Source: Pleurodeles waltl | Lineage: Eukaryota; Chordata; Amphibia; Caudata; Salamandridae | Length of the DNA: 64,000 nt | Direction: 5' to 3' | NCBI RefSeq assembly: GCF_031143425.1 | Contig: NC_090443.1 | Coordinates: 1,060,686,423 to 1,060,750,422, forward strand | In this document: one piece after another, positions 10,917-20,704 of the stretch | Position numbering within the stretch: the stretch's first letter is position 1 | Layout of the letters: every line of letters begins with the position of its first letter | Notes under the pieces: model-generated | The model's input: the letters and a program-made list of their open reading frames with translations, nothing else | Told to the model about the DNA's origin: nothing | Database searches by the model: none | Translations under genes and position numbers: made by a program

Positions 10917-12905
10917 ATGTAGGAGGCTGGCCTGGCTTGTAGTGGGTACCAAAGGTACTTACACCTTGTGCCAGGTCCAGTTATCCTTTATTAGTAGAGA
11001 AGAGGTGTTTCTAGCAGCTTATGCTGATAGAAGGTAGCTATGGCAAAGCAGCTTAGGCTGAACTAGGAGACATGCAAAGCTCCTACTATACCACTTATAT
11101 CATATGCACAATATCAGAAGAAAACACAATACACAGAGTTACTAAAAATAAAGGTACTTTATTTTTATGACAATATGCCAAAAGTATCTCAGTGAGTACC
11201 CTCAGTAAGAAGGTAAGTACTATACACAAGTTATATGTACACAAACCAAAATCAGGTAAGTAAGAGCAAGAAAAGTAATGCAAACAGTGTAGAATTACAA
11301 TAGGTTGCATTAGGAGAACATGGGTATAGGGGCAACACAAACCATATACTCCAAAAGTTGAATGCGAACGACGAATGGACCCCAAACCTATGTGAGCTTG
11401 TAGAGGGTCGCTGGGACTGTAAGAAAACAGTGAGGGTTAGAAAAATACCCCACCCCAAGACCCTGAAAAGTAAAAGTAAAGTACAACTACTACCCCAAAA
11501 GAGCACAATAGTCGTGATAGGGGGATTCTGCAGGAAGAACAAACACCAGCAGTGCACTGACAATGGATTTCCGGATCTGAGGACCTGCCAGGCAAGGGGA
11601 CCAAGTCCAATAGTCGCGACAGTGTCCGGGGGGGCAGGAGCCCAGGAAACCCCAGATGAAGGTGCAAGTAAGCTGCCTCTGGATGGAAGAAGCTTGGAGT
11701 TCTGCAAGAAAGAAGAGGACTAGGGACTTCTCCTTGGAAAGACTGATGTCCCACGCCATGCTGAAGCTTGCAGACGTGTTCCCATGCAGAAATACCATAA
11801 ACAAGCCTTGCTAGCTGCAAGGGTTGCGGTAGAGGTTTTTGGGTGCTGCTGAGGACCAGGAAGAACCAGGATGTCTCCACTTGGAAGAGGAGACAGAGGG
11901 GGTGCTCAGCAACTCAGAGAGCCCTCACAGAAGCAGGCAGCACCTGCATAAGTACCCCAAAAGGCACTTAGAAGAAGAGTAAACCAGAGTTCATGCAAAG
12001 TTACAAAAGGGGATGGCAGAGGACAACTCAGAAGGTTGTGCGCTGCAGGACGGTGTGCTGGGAACCCAGGCTAGGCTGTGGACAAAGGAAATCCTGGAAG
12101 AGTGCACAGGAGCCGGAGCAGCTGCAAATCACGCAGTACACAGCTTTGCAGTCTGGCGTGGGGAGGCAACGACTTACCTCCACCAAACTTGGACTGAAGA
12201 GTCACTGGACTGTGGGAGTCACTTGGACAGAGTTGTTGTGTTCCAGGGACCACGCTCGTCAGGATGAGAGGGGACCCAGAGGACCGGTGATGCAGTCTTT
12301 TGGTGCCTGCGTTAGCAGGGGGAAGATTCTGTCCACCCACGGGAGATTTCTTCGGAGCTTCTGGTGCAGTGTGAAGGCAGGCTACCCCCAGAGCATGCAC
12401 CACCAGGAAACAGTCGAGAAAGCCGGCAGGATTAGGTGCTACAATGTTGCTGGTAGTCGTCTTGCTACTTTGTTGCAGTTTTGCTGACATCCTGGAGCAG
12501 TCAGCAGTCGATCCTTGGTAGAAGGTGAAGAGGGAGATGCAGAGGAACTATGGTGGGTCTTGCATTCGTTATCTGAAGAATTCCCCAAAGCAGAGACCCT
12601 AAATAGCAATAAAAGGAGGTTTGGCTACTAAGGAAGGAGGATTGACTACCAAGAGAGGTAAGAGCCTATCAGAAGGAGCCTCTGACGTCACCTGCTGGCA
12701 CTGGCCACTCAGAGCAGTCCAGTGTGCCCCCAACACCTCTGTTTCCAAGATGGCAGAGGTCTGGGACACACTGGAGGAGCTCTGGGCACCTCCCCTGGGA
12801 GGTACTGGTCAGGGGAGTGGTCACTGCCCTTTCCTTTGTCCAGTTTTGTGCCAGAGCAGGGCTGGGGGATCCCTGAACCGGTGTAGACTGGCTTATGCAG
12901 AGATG

Positions 12906-13683
12906 TATCAACAAAAAGAGGGATCGGGAGGGTTAAAGGTCCAGTGTACATACTCCCAATACGTGTAATCAAAAGCGAAAAGTACACTGTTCCTAACTCT
13001 AGGGTGAACAATTAAAGTTTAGGAGCTAGAACCCTCACACACCCGAAAGGGTGTCATGCTTCATCATCGGGAAGCTCCTCGTCAGACCGGCTGGTGCAAT
13101 GTCTGACGGGCTCCCCTTTCGGGGGCTCTTTGCCGGAGATCTTTTTGATATGAGGTAGCTGCCGTTAAATTATGAAGGTCAGGCACTCTGAATGGCAGGA
13201 GAGTAATAAAATTAAGATTGATTAGCAACCCCTGAACATGTTATAATTTAATATCTAACTAGAGGGGTTACGATCAAGATTAAAAACATAGTTAAGTGGA
13301 AGATGAGAATGATGCTCAACCACTTTAGAAAGCCTGGAGTACTGGGAAATTGTCACCTGCCCCCTAGGGTCTGGTCAACATGTTTCGCGTAATATTGGTC
13401 GTAAAAGATCCTCTAACGCTTCATCAGGACCTATAACTAACTAGACTTCTCCTGGCTGTATATACAAGAAGACACTATCTCATTACATGTATGAAAGGAA
13501 AATTGCAGTCACTTACAGCATTTACGTGAACTGTCTCGTCAATAGTCTGAAACAAAAAAAGGGTCGCCCCGCCCTCTGCGTTTGGGGGGCCCCTTAGGGA
13601 GTAGCACGATCCAGCCTATAGCTTTTTTCTATAGGCGTCCTCAATTCGAGGCACCTACCCACGGTCGTGCTTGCCCTGTAGAC
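12906..13683 (-). mobile_element. 778-bp insert in the LTR, possible Penelope-like fragment
   Basis: The LTR reads '...cagagatg' then 'gccaccatctg' in the 3' LTR, but 778 bp intervene here. The insert is not part of the other three LTRs of the family. It is CpG-richer than its host and contains short hairpins: ACACCC-GAAA-GGGTGT at 13039-13054, and a GC-rich one near 13104-13122. On the minus strand it contains a hammerhead ribozyme layout (13373-13431). Hammerheads of this kind are known from the repeat ends of Penelope-like elements and from retrozymes. No protein-coding part is present, so the family assignment rests on the ribozyme motif alone. No clear target duplication is seen. Confidence 0.55.
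13373..13431 (-). ncRNA. candidate type I hammerhead ribozyme
   Basis: Read on the minus strand, the parts occur in the right order. Stem I is GGUC (13431-13428), then core CUGAUGA (13427-13421). Stem II is GCGU (13419-13416) with ACGC (13390-13387), with one extra A at 13420 before it. Core GAA follows, then stem III ACA/UGU with no loop, then U at the cleavage position (13377), and GACC (13376-13373) pairs back to stem I. The cleavage triplet would be GUU, which fits the NUH rule. A tiny stem III is typical of type I hammerheads in Penelope-like elements, which are thought to act as dimers. The extra A and the large stem II loop may weaken activity. This was read by eye, not folded. Confidence 0.62.
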
Positions 13684-13940
13684 GCCACCATCTGTGCCCA
13701 TCAAAGCATTTCCAGAGGCTGGGGGAGGCTACTCCTCCCCAGCCCTTCACACCTATTTCCAAAGGGAGAGGGTGTAACACCCTCTCTCAGAGGAAATCTT
13801 TTGTTCTGCCTTTGTGGGCCAGGGCTGCCTGGACACCAGGAGGGCAGAAACCGGTCTGAGGGGTTGGCAGCAGCAGCAGCTGCAGTGGAAACCCCGGAAA
13901 GGCAGTTTGGCAGAACCCGGGTTCTGTTAGAGACCCGGGG

Positions 13941-13997
13941 GATCATGGAATTGTCACCCCAATACCAGAATGGTATTGGGGTGACAATTCCATGATC
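13941..13997. repeat. perfect LTR hairpin, 27-bp arms
   Basis: GATCATGGAATTGTC... forms 27-bp perfect arms around a 3-nt loop (GAA). The same hairpin is at 4928-4984 in the 3' LTR, 35889-35945 in the solo LTR and 44128-44185 in the third LTR locus. Arms in the 3' LTR show a paired change (A-T here, G-C there) next to the loop. The function is unknown. Confidence 0.85.
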
Positions 13998-15676
13998 TTA
14001 GAAATGTTACTTGGCCATGTTCGGAGTTACCATTGTGACGCTATACATAGGTAGTGACCTATGTATAGTGCACACGCGTAATGGTGTTCCCGCACTCACA
14101 AAGTCTGAGGAATTTGCCCTGAACGATGTGGGGGCACCTTGGCTAGTGCCAGGGTGCCCACACACTAAGTAACTTGGCACCCAACCTTCACAAAGTGAAG
14201 GTTAGACATATAGGTGACTTATAAGTTACTTATGTGCAGTTGTAAATGGCTGTGAAATAAGGTGGATGTTATTTCACTCAGGCTGCAGTGGCAGGCCTGT
14301 GTAAGAATTGTCAGAGCTCCCTATGGGTGGCAAAAGAAGAAATGCTGCAGCCCATAGGGATCTCCTGGAACCCCAATACCCTGGGTACCTCAGTACCATA
14401 TACAAGGGAATTATATGGGTGTACCAGTATGCCAATGTGAATTGGTAAATTTAGTCACTAGCCTGTTAGTGACAAATTTGGATAGCAGAGAGAGCATAAA
14501 CACTGAGGTTCTGGATAGCAGAGCCTCAGTGATACAGTTAGGCACCACACAGGGAACACATACAGGGCACATACTATGAGCACTGGCTCCCTGCCTGGCA
14601 GGGTCCCAGTGACACAAGGACTAAAACAACATACATACAGTGAAATATGGGGGTAACATGCCAGGCACGATGGTACTTTCCTACACCAAGTGTTTAGATG
14701 TTGGTGGTCCATAGATGAAAGACCACCTTCAAATTTCCATCTCCACCAAGAAACAGCGCCCGCGTCATGGGACGGGAAGGGAAAAGGGGATGCTGGAGGG
14801 ACCGCATCAATCCTTCCTGCCGTGCAGATTTAGATGTGCCTTACCCTCAACAAAAAAGTGGCGGTCCGACCTCCACTTCTTACTTGGTGGATTTGGGAGG
14901 TGAAAATTCCCCTTTTTTCCACTTCTCCCCGGTCTTCAACTGGTCAACACTTGCCATTGCTGCTCCCACTGACGGAGAGAGAAAACATGACCCCTGTCAA
15001 TGGACTCCAAAGTAGGGATGCCACATTGTCAGTGTACCTTGGGTGGGCACTACACTGGAGGTGGGGACTGCTGAAGACATATACATGTTACAGTATTTTT
15101 GTTTACCACTGTGACATGCATATGTCAGGGACACGAGTCGGACAGACACGGATGGGGACAAGCTGGTACACAACACAGTTGGCACACATACACATTGCAG
15201 ACATACAAAACTGTCATTATGGTGCCAGCATTCATTGCCAAATGAATGCTGGCACCACAATGATGGTACCTTCACACCTGTCAACTATGTCCATGTGTGG
15301 GCATTGCCAGGGGACCTGTACCTGTCGTGTTGTGCAAGTGTGTGTGTGAGTCAGTGTGTGTATGTGTATTTGAAATGCGACTTGCTGGTTCAGTTAGGGG
15401 GGGCGGTTGTGTGTGAGTGTGGTTGTGTAGCTGAGCATGTAGTTGTGTTTGTTATGGTTGTATTGTGTCACTTACCTCTCTTCCATAGCCATTGTACGAA
15501 GTTCATGGAGTCCCGCTGCCATCTCCCACCATCAGCGAACTGCCACCATTCAGACCGCCAGCAGAAATGTATCATCTAAACACGGCGGGCAGAAGACCAT
15601 CGCTGTGATGGTATTTTCTTGTCCGCACATGATGAAACTTGACGGTGTGACCATCAACATTTAAATCAGGCCCAAA

Positions 15677-16886
15677 GTCGTGCTTTCTGATGAATGAGGC
15701 AGACACTTTGAAGAATCTTCACACAGAATTGCAAATACAATCTGTAAAATACAATGCTGAACCGCAGCTCACGGAGGAGAACTGTCAGCAGACGGTCTGC
15801 TACAATCAGTCTGCTGATTAGTATCTGCATATATCAAATGCAACAACAATGATATTTTAATACAGTGGGACTACTGCAAATTCCACTTCTGGCCAGCAAG
15901 TCTAAGCCTAACACCCCCATTTTAAGTCTCCTTTAAAAAATCAATATAATGCTGAAATATACTTGTATACTCAAACTGCAACAAAACTGCAACAAATCAC
16001 ACTTGTGTGTTTATTTTTATTTATTTATTTTCACTGGAAGAATTTACAGCACCGCATCAAATCATTTTATTACATTATAATAGCATTTCATTACAATAGC
16101 GATTCTCCACGTTTTTCACACAATAATTGTAAACTTCACATTGGACATAAAACTATAATATCCAATTCACCTAATTACTAGCAATATATCTATACAATGT
16201 TCTCCCATATGTTCAAACATGTACTATATAAAATTCCTTTATTCTCAGTATTTCAGATCTCCATTGATTCAGTGCTGGAAGTAGCCTTGTTTCACAGTTG
16301 TTCTGAATTATAGACCTCGCCTAATGTAACTGCAATTTTTTTTTGCCTTTTGTACTTAAACCAGCATCCGATAAAGCACCTAATAATATCAATTGTAAAT
16401 TATCCAGAAACGTGATGTTGACCATATTCCAGCAAAGACCCAGTATGGAAGTCCATCAAAATCGGCCATTCCAATTTCCATCGAAAATCAAAAACATTTT
16501 GCAGATATTTGGAGATTAATTTTATCAGAAATACGGATGACCTGTATAACAAACATTTGTAAAAAATTGCATGCAGAGTAGATTTGCTTCTTTCAATACA
16601 AAAAAGTGATAAAGATGTATCTTTCTCCAAGACTCCTACGTTACATGCAATTTCTCCCAAGATTTCACATTGAGTTATTCTACTGAAAACATCCACCTCA
16701 TTATATTCTGAAAGTCTGGGATTGCAATACTTTACAGATCTAGTGTAGTTATTTCAATCAGATCTTCCGCTAGATCCAATCTGGCCCTTGTGTGTTTATT
16801 TCTTCACACAAGTGGATGTATTAGTTTGGTTTCTTAGATTCAAATTCTAAGTGAGGTTTTATGACATGAAATAAAACTATACTCAC
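15677..16886. other. duplicated flank, no gene seen
   Basis: A/T-rich sequence shared with copy 2 (about 56206-57306). No gene or RNA is recognised. It lies between the old MITE and the Harbinger insertion. Confidence 0.55.
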
Positions 16887-16919
16887 AAAGGGCAAGATGT
16901 ATGAAGAATTTCCTTTGTG

Positions 16920-17100
16920 AGTCCCTAATAGCGAATTTTAAGAAATCGCTATTTCCGGCGCACAAAATGTGATGTAACAAAATTGCTAGTCAGAAATAGC
17001 GATTTCTTAAAAATCGCTAATGCAATTTGCGACGTCCAAATACCGAATCGCAAAAAAAAATGCGATTCGGTATTTGAAAATCGCAAATTGTGAAAACGAT
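16920..17100. repeat. Harbinger left subterminal inverted repeats
   Basis: Several hairpins occur in this segment. AATACCGAATCGCA pairs with TGCGATTCGGTATT around a short A run (about 17039-17075), and 'agaaatcgctatttc' pairs with 'gaaatagcgatttct' (about 16950-17008). The same words recur at the right end (20340-20530). They are plausible binding sites for the transposase or the Myb-like partner, by analogy with other Harbinger elements. Confidence 0.6.
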
Positions 17101-17244
17101 CACCTGGCACAGCCTGATGACATCACAAGCAGGAAGTGAGTCAGCCCATGCTGTTTCCAGGTACCACACCCACAGAAGCAGTCAGACAGTCACAGACCAG
17201 CCCCAAGGAGCAAGTTTGTGAGCAAGCTAGGACCTAACACCAAC

Positions 17245-18883
17245 ATGGCCAATGCTGGTAATGGGAAGGAGAAGGGAGAGAGGAAGAGGAAGCTGAAATT
17301 CAGTGAGAAAGAATTGGATGTGCTCACTGAGGAGGTGCTCAGGAGCCATGACCGGCTCTTTGGGAAGAGCTCACTCCAGGTACCAGAGAGTGAGAAGCGG
17401 AAACTTTGGGCTGACATCCACATCAAAATCTGCGCAGTGGGGGTTGCTCAGCGCTCAGCGGAAGAGATACGCAAGAGGTGGTACGACCTACGTTCCCATG
17501 CCAAGGAGAGGGTGGCCAGCAGGCTAAAGGAGGCAAGGAGCACAGGAGGCGAACCATCCACCCAGACACCCTCCACCCCCATGGAAGACCTGGTGGAGTC
17601 CACACTGCTTCCAGAAGCTGTCATTGGGGTCACTGACACTGACACTTCCGGCACACCCAGCACCAGTAAAGGTAAGTCCAATAATAATATGTAACCCCAA
17701 ATGTGCATGTACAAATACCCCTTAGGAAATAGCAAGTAGTGCAAAGCATTGTGATAAGTAGCCCATTCCACATCTTACATGCAGCACAACAATGCCTTCT
17801 GGGAGTGGTAGTCCACACCCATAGCTGAAAATAGCACATAGAAAGCAATTAAGTATACCGACACACAGAAGAACAAAACACACAGTTCATAGTGATACAA
17901 TGTAAGTGTACATTTATTACCATTGTGCCACATATGGTGATACATACATAAATGACATGCTGCACATTGTCGTTGCAGATGGCTCAGGCCCAGCAGCAGC
18001 AGAATGTGCCAATGTGGGGGATGCAGAAACACAGCCTCTGTCCAACTCTAACACCAGCGAGTCATTGTGCATAGCACCAATCAGACACAGGGCAAGGGTG
18101 TTACCTCTCCACGATTTGAACCAGGACTCCGATGACATGCCGGATAAAGGCCACACACCACCCCCAGAAGCTAGATCCACAGGAGGGCAGCTGTCCCTGC
18201 CCCAGCGTCACTCCACTCCCCGCGGGAGGCCTCACGATGCAGGGACACAGCACACAGATGAAGGTGAGAGCCCATCATTCTTTGGTGGCCTTGAAGCGTC
18301 CATGCTCAAGGTGCCGCGCCTGCAATGCAAAAACATGAGGGCAATGTACAGGCAGTTGCAGTCACACAATGCCAATTTGGAGTGTCTAAATGCAAACATC
18401 TGCAAGCTGCATGAGGGAGAGCAAACAGCTGTGGATAACACCAAGGAACTGACAAATGCCATTAAAGAACTCTGTACTGAGATCAGGCATGAGCGTGTTA
18501 GCCACCGCAGGCGCGAACAGCAATTCATGGGAATGTTCAATAGCTTTTGCAGATCTGTAAATCGTCTTCCTACATCAACTGCCCTGATATCACGGCGTGC
18601 TGTGGCTGCACAGATGGAGGCAGCACATAGCAGTCGGGATGTTGCCCAGGGATTGGTGCAAATAACCAACGTTCTGGATGCTATGCTGACAGCACGCTGT
18701 GCTACACCCAGCGAACTGGGAGTTGGGTATACTGAGGAGTCATCTAGCCTCAGCAGTCTTGCAGTGCCCGTGATGGATCCTAGGCGTCGCAGTGCCAGGC
18801 ACAGTACTGCGTGTGAGCCTGATACAAGAGGTACCGTCGAGGCCACTGCGCACTCAAGTGGAATGCGTGGTCGTAAAAAGTGA
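17245..18883 (+). CDS. Harbinger Myb/SANT-like DNA-binding protein
   Basis: This is the second gene of the Harbinger element. It is read as two exons: 17245-17671 and 17979-18883, with donor G|GTAAGT and acceptor TTGCAG. Joining them keeps the frame (phase 1) and gives 443 residues. The ATG at 17245 has a good context (aacATGg); the frame extends upstream only to a GTG. Residues about 16-92 form a Myb/SANT-like domain (KLKFSEKELDVL, then KLWADIH and KRWYDLRSHAKE), as in Myb_DNA-bind families of Harbinger proteins. The rest is Thr/Ser/Pro-rich with a helical, charged segment (about 270-340, LNANICKLHEGEQ and ELCTEIRHERVS). In known Harbinger systems this partner brings the transposase to the nucleus and element ends. 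The frame has no stop or shift. Confidence 0.85.
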
Positions 18884-19194
18884 CATTGAGGGCTACAGGG
18901 GACTACCTTCACATGTAGCAATACAGTAAACTATGATGATAATAGTGTGACACTGTTAATGGTTCATGTCTGACTCATGTGTATTGCTTTGTCCTAGCGA
19001 CACGTATGTTACCTGAGGTCAAGGTAATAAAGGTGCTAACTACCGGAATACATGTCAGTGAGGTGGTGTTGTCATTACTTACATCTGAAATGGTTGTGTC
19101 TGATGTCAGCACACCTTTGGCTGCCCTCTGCTGCACTGGTCCTGTCTGCTGGCTGTAGGGATGGTATGGGATCATCATCCTCATCTGAGACTGG

Positions 19195-20239
19195 CTACGA
19201 TATTTCCACAGGTATGCCGCTGGTAGTAGCTATATTGTGCAAAATCGCACATGTGGCCACTATTCTACAGGTCGTGTCCGGGCTGTACTGTAGTGCCCCT
19301 CCACTTTTGTGGATGCACCAGAAGCGACTCTTCAGCAGGCCAAAGGTGCGCTCCACAACATTGCAGGTTGCCCTGTGTGCTGAATTGTATCTCCGCTCTG
19401 CTGGTGTTGCAGGATTTAGGTAGGGCGTCATCATGTAGGTGCGCACTGCGTGGGCACTGTCTCCTGGAAGGAACAGAGGGTATAATGAGTAGCTGTGCCA
19501 TCTGATGTCACAATGCCATCAATGCAACATTGTAAAGTTGGAAATTACCCAGTAGATATCCTTCACCAAATTCCCCAGCTAGCAATCTTGTGCGAATCCC
19601 GCTGTGGCGAAAGATGTACGAATCATGTGTGCTCCCTGGGTACCTGGCCACGAGATCAGTTATGATGTAGGAGGCATTGCATATCACCTGTATGTTCATT
19701 GAATGTTTGTATTTACAGTTGCGGTACACATACTCTGTGGTCGATGGTAGACAGATTGCAACATGTGTCTCATCTATGGCACCTAGGACGTGGGGAACTG
19801 TGCTATGTGCTAGAAATCTATTTTTGTCTGCTGTATTTTCTGTCGGGTGTGGGGGAATCTGATGTACTGGTGTATCCTGCTCAGCTTGGCATTTAGAAAT
19901 GCATTGAAAAATCTGGAGAGGGCACTCTGTGATACCCCTCCAGCTGCTGCTATGACCCCCTTGATAGCTTCCTGAGGCAAGTAGGTGCAGGGAGCATAAT
20001 ACCTGCACATGGGTGGGTTTGCTATTGGTCCTGTGTGTTGTGCGCTGCAGTATGGGTTGTAGCTCAGCTATCAGGTCAAGTATCATGGCTGAGCTCAACC
20101 TGTACTTCTCAAAAATGTCCTCCTCAGTCTGGTCAAAAAGGGTAATGCGCACTCTGAAAATGCGCTCCTGTCTCCTCCTCCCTTTCCTCAAACCTGCCAA
20201 GATCCTCATTCTCCTCGCCATGACGTAGAGTGCAGCCAT
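19195..20239 (-). pseudogene. Harbinger DDE transposase (HARBI1-like), damaged
   Basis: Exon 1 runs from ATG 20239 to 19549 and exon 2 from 19463 to 19195, around an 85-bp intron (donor GGTAATTT, acceptor TTCCAG) that joins LLG to DSA. The DDE residues are all visible: Asp in GAIDETHVAI, Asp in PGSTHDSYIF and Glu in NVVERTFG. The N-terminal helical region (EKYRLSSAMILDLI) and VQVLCSLHLLASGSYQ are normal. Between about 19960 and 19792 the open frame is wrong. An extra G in 19956-19960 shifts it, and a missing base near 19792-19795 restores it. The family-like reading of that stretch (AAAGGVSQSALSRFF) lies in another frame and has its own TAG at 19810-19812. The exon stays open, but about 55 residues of the helix-turn-helix part are scrambled, so activity is unlikely. 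Confidence 0.88.
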
Positions 20240-20704
20240 TGTGGAAAAGAGGCTGAGGCATTCTGGGCCTCTTTATATAGGTTGCACCTGGTTACCACCT
20301 GGTTTCAATCCGAGGTAAATTGCATGTGCAAAAGGCCATTCTGCGAATATTCGCAATTTGCGATTTTTTGATGCATCGAATTGCGACATGGTTTAGCGTG
20401 TCACAATCTGCGTATCGCAATTTGCGACACGAAATACCGAATCTGTATTTGTGAGTCACTATTAGGGCTCGCAATTTGCGATATGCAAATAGCGATTCGG
20501 TATTTCATGTCGCAAATTGCGATATGCAGATTGCGACACGCTAAACCATGTCGCTTCGCAAAAAATCACAATTTTTGTGATTCCTTGTTTTTGCCCTGCG
20601 AATGCCTTTCATACATCGCAAAACACATTTTTTCATTCGCAAACGCGATTTCTGCGATTCACACCGTTTGCAAATGCAAAAACGTTTGATACATCTGGCC
20701 CAAA

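Larger units (their letters stand above)
2713..14685 (-). mobile_element. Gmr1-like Ty3/gypsy provirus with ~3 kb LTRs
   Basis: This is an LTR retrotransposon of about 12 kb on the minus strand: 5' LTR (10918-14685), primer site, gag, protease, integrase, reverse transcriptase, RNase H, polypurine tract, 3' LTR (2713-5666). Integrase lies before reverse transcriptase, the copia-like order known for the Gmr1 group of Ty3/gypsy elements. Candidate 5-bp target duplications are CCAAC (2708-2712) and CCAAG (14686-14690). Copy 2 has the empty site at about 55110-55114 (CCAGG). The copy is dead: it has at least five frameshifts and two or three stops. The LTRs differ visibly from each other, by roughly a tenth by eye apart from indels, so the insertion is not recent. 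No env-like gene is seen. Confidence 0.9.
10918..14685 (-). repeat. provirus 5' LTR (with nested insert)
   Basis: This 3768-bp LTR begins in sense at 14685 (TGTAGGAAAG) and ends at 10918 (CCTACA). Without the 778-bp insert at 12906-13683 it is about 2990 bp, like the solo LTR. A sense-strand AATAAA lies at 11163-11158, about 240 bp before the LTR end. It lies in a small palindrome that also gives AATAAA on the other strand. It carries a perfect 57-bp hairpin (13941-13997) and a second hairpin with 12-bp arms near 14041-14068. Confidence 0.9.
2627..15673. mobile_element. old Harbinger-like MITE, split by the provirus
   Basis: The left end reads GGGCCTGATTCAGGTGTTG. The right end, read on the other strand, is GGGCCTGATTTAAATGTTG. 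The element is flanked by AAA at 2624-2626 and 15674-15676. Without the nested provirus it is about 1.07 kb. Copy 2 holds the uninterrupted version at 55029-56202 with the same ends and AAA flanks, so the insertion predates the duplication. The TIR style and AAA flank match the larger Harbinger element at 16890-20701. No coding capacity is seen. Confidence 0.75.
16890..20701. mobile_element. PIF/Harbinger DNA transposon, two genes
   Basis: The ends are GGGCAAGATGTATGAA on the left and, on the other strand, GGGCCAGATGTATCAAA on the right. AAA flanks both sides (16887-16889, 20702-20704). Copy 2 shows the empty site at 57307-57310: 'accac-AAA-atct' with a single AAA. The 3812-bp element carries a Myb/SANT-like gene (plus) and a DDE transposase gene (minus), convergent and about 310 bp apart. 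This is the standard two-gene Harbinger layout. Subterminal regions (about 16920-17100 and 20340-20690) are full of short inverted words built on 'gcaaattgcga' and 'aataccgaatcgc'. Confidence 0.95.

Noticed and set aside
13051..13095. Second hammerhead-like core (CUGACGA on the minus strand)
   Set aside because: A small hairpin follows, but the required GAA and a pairing stem I are missing.
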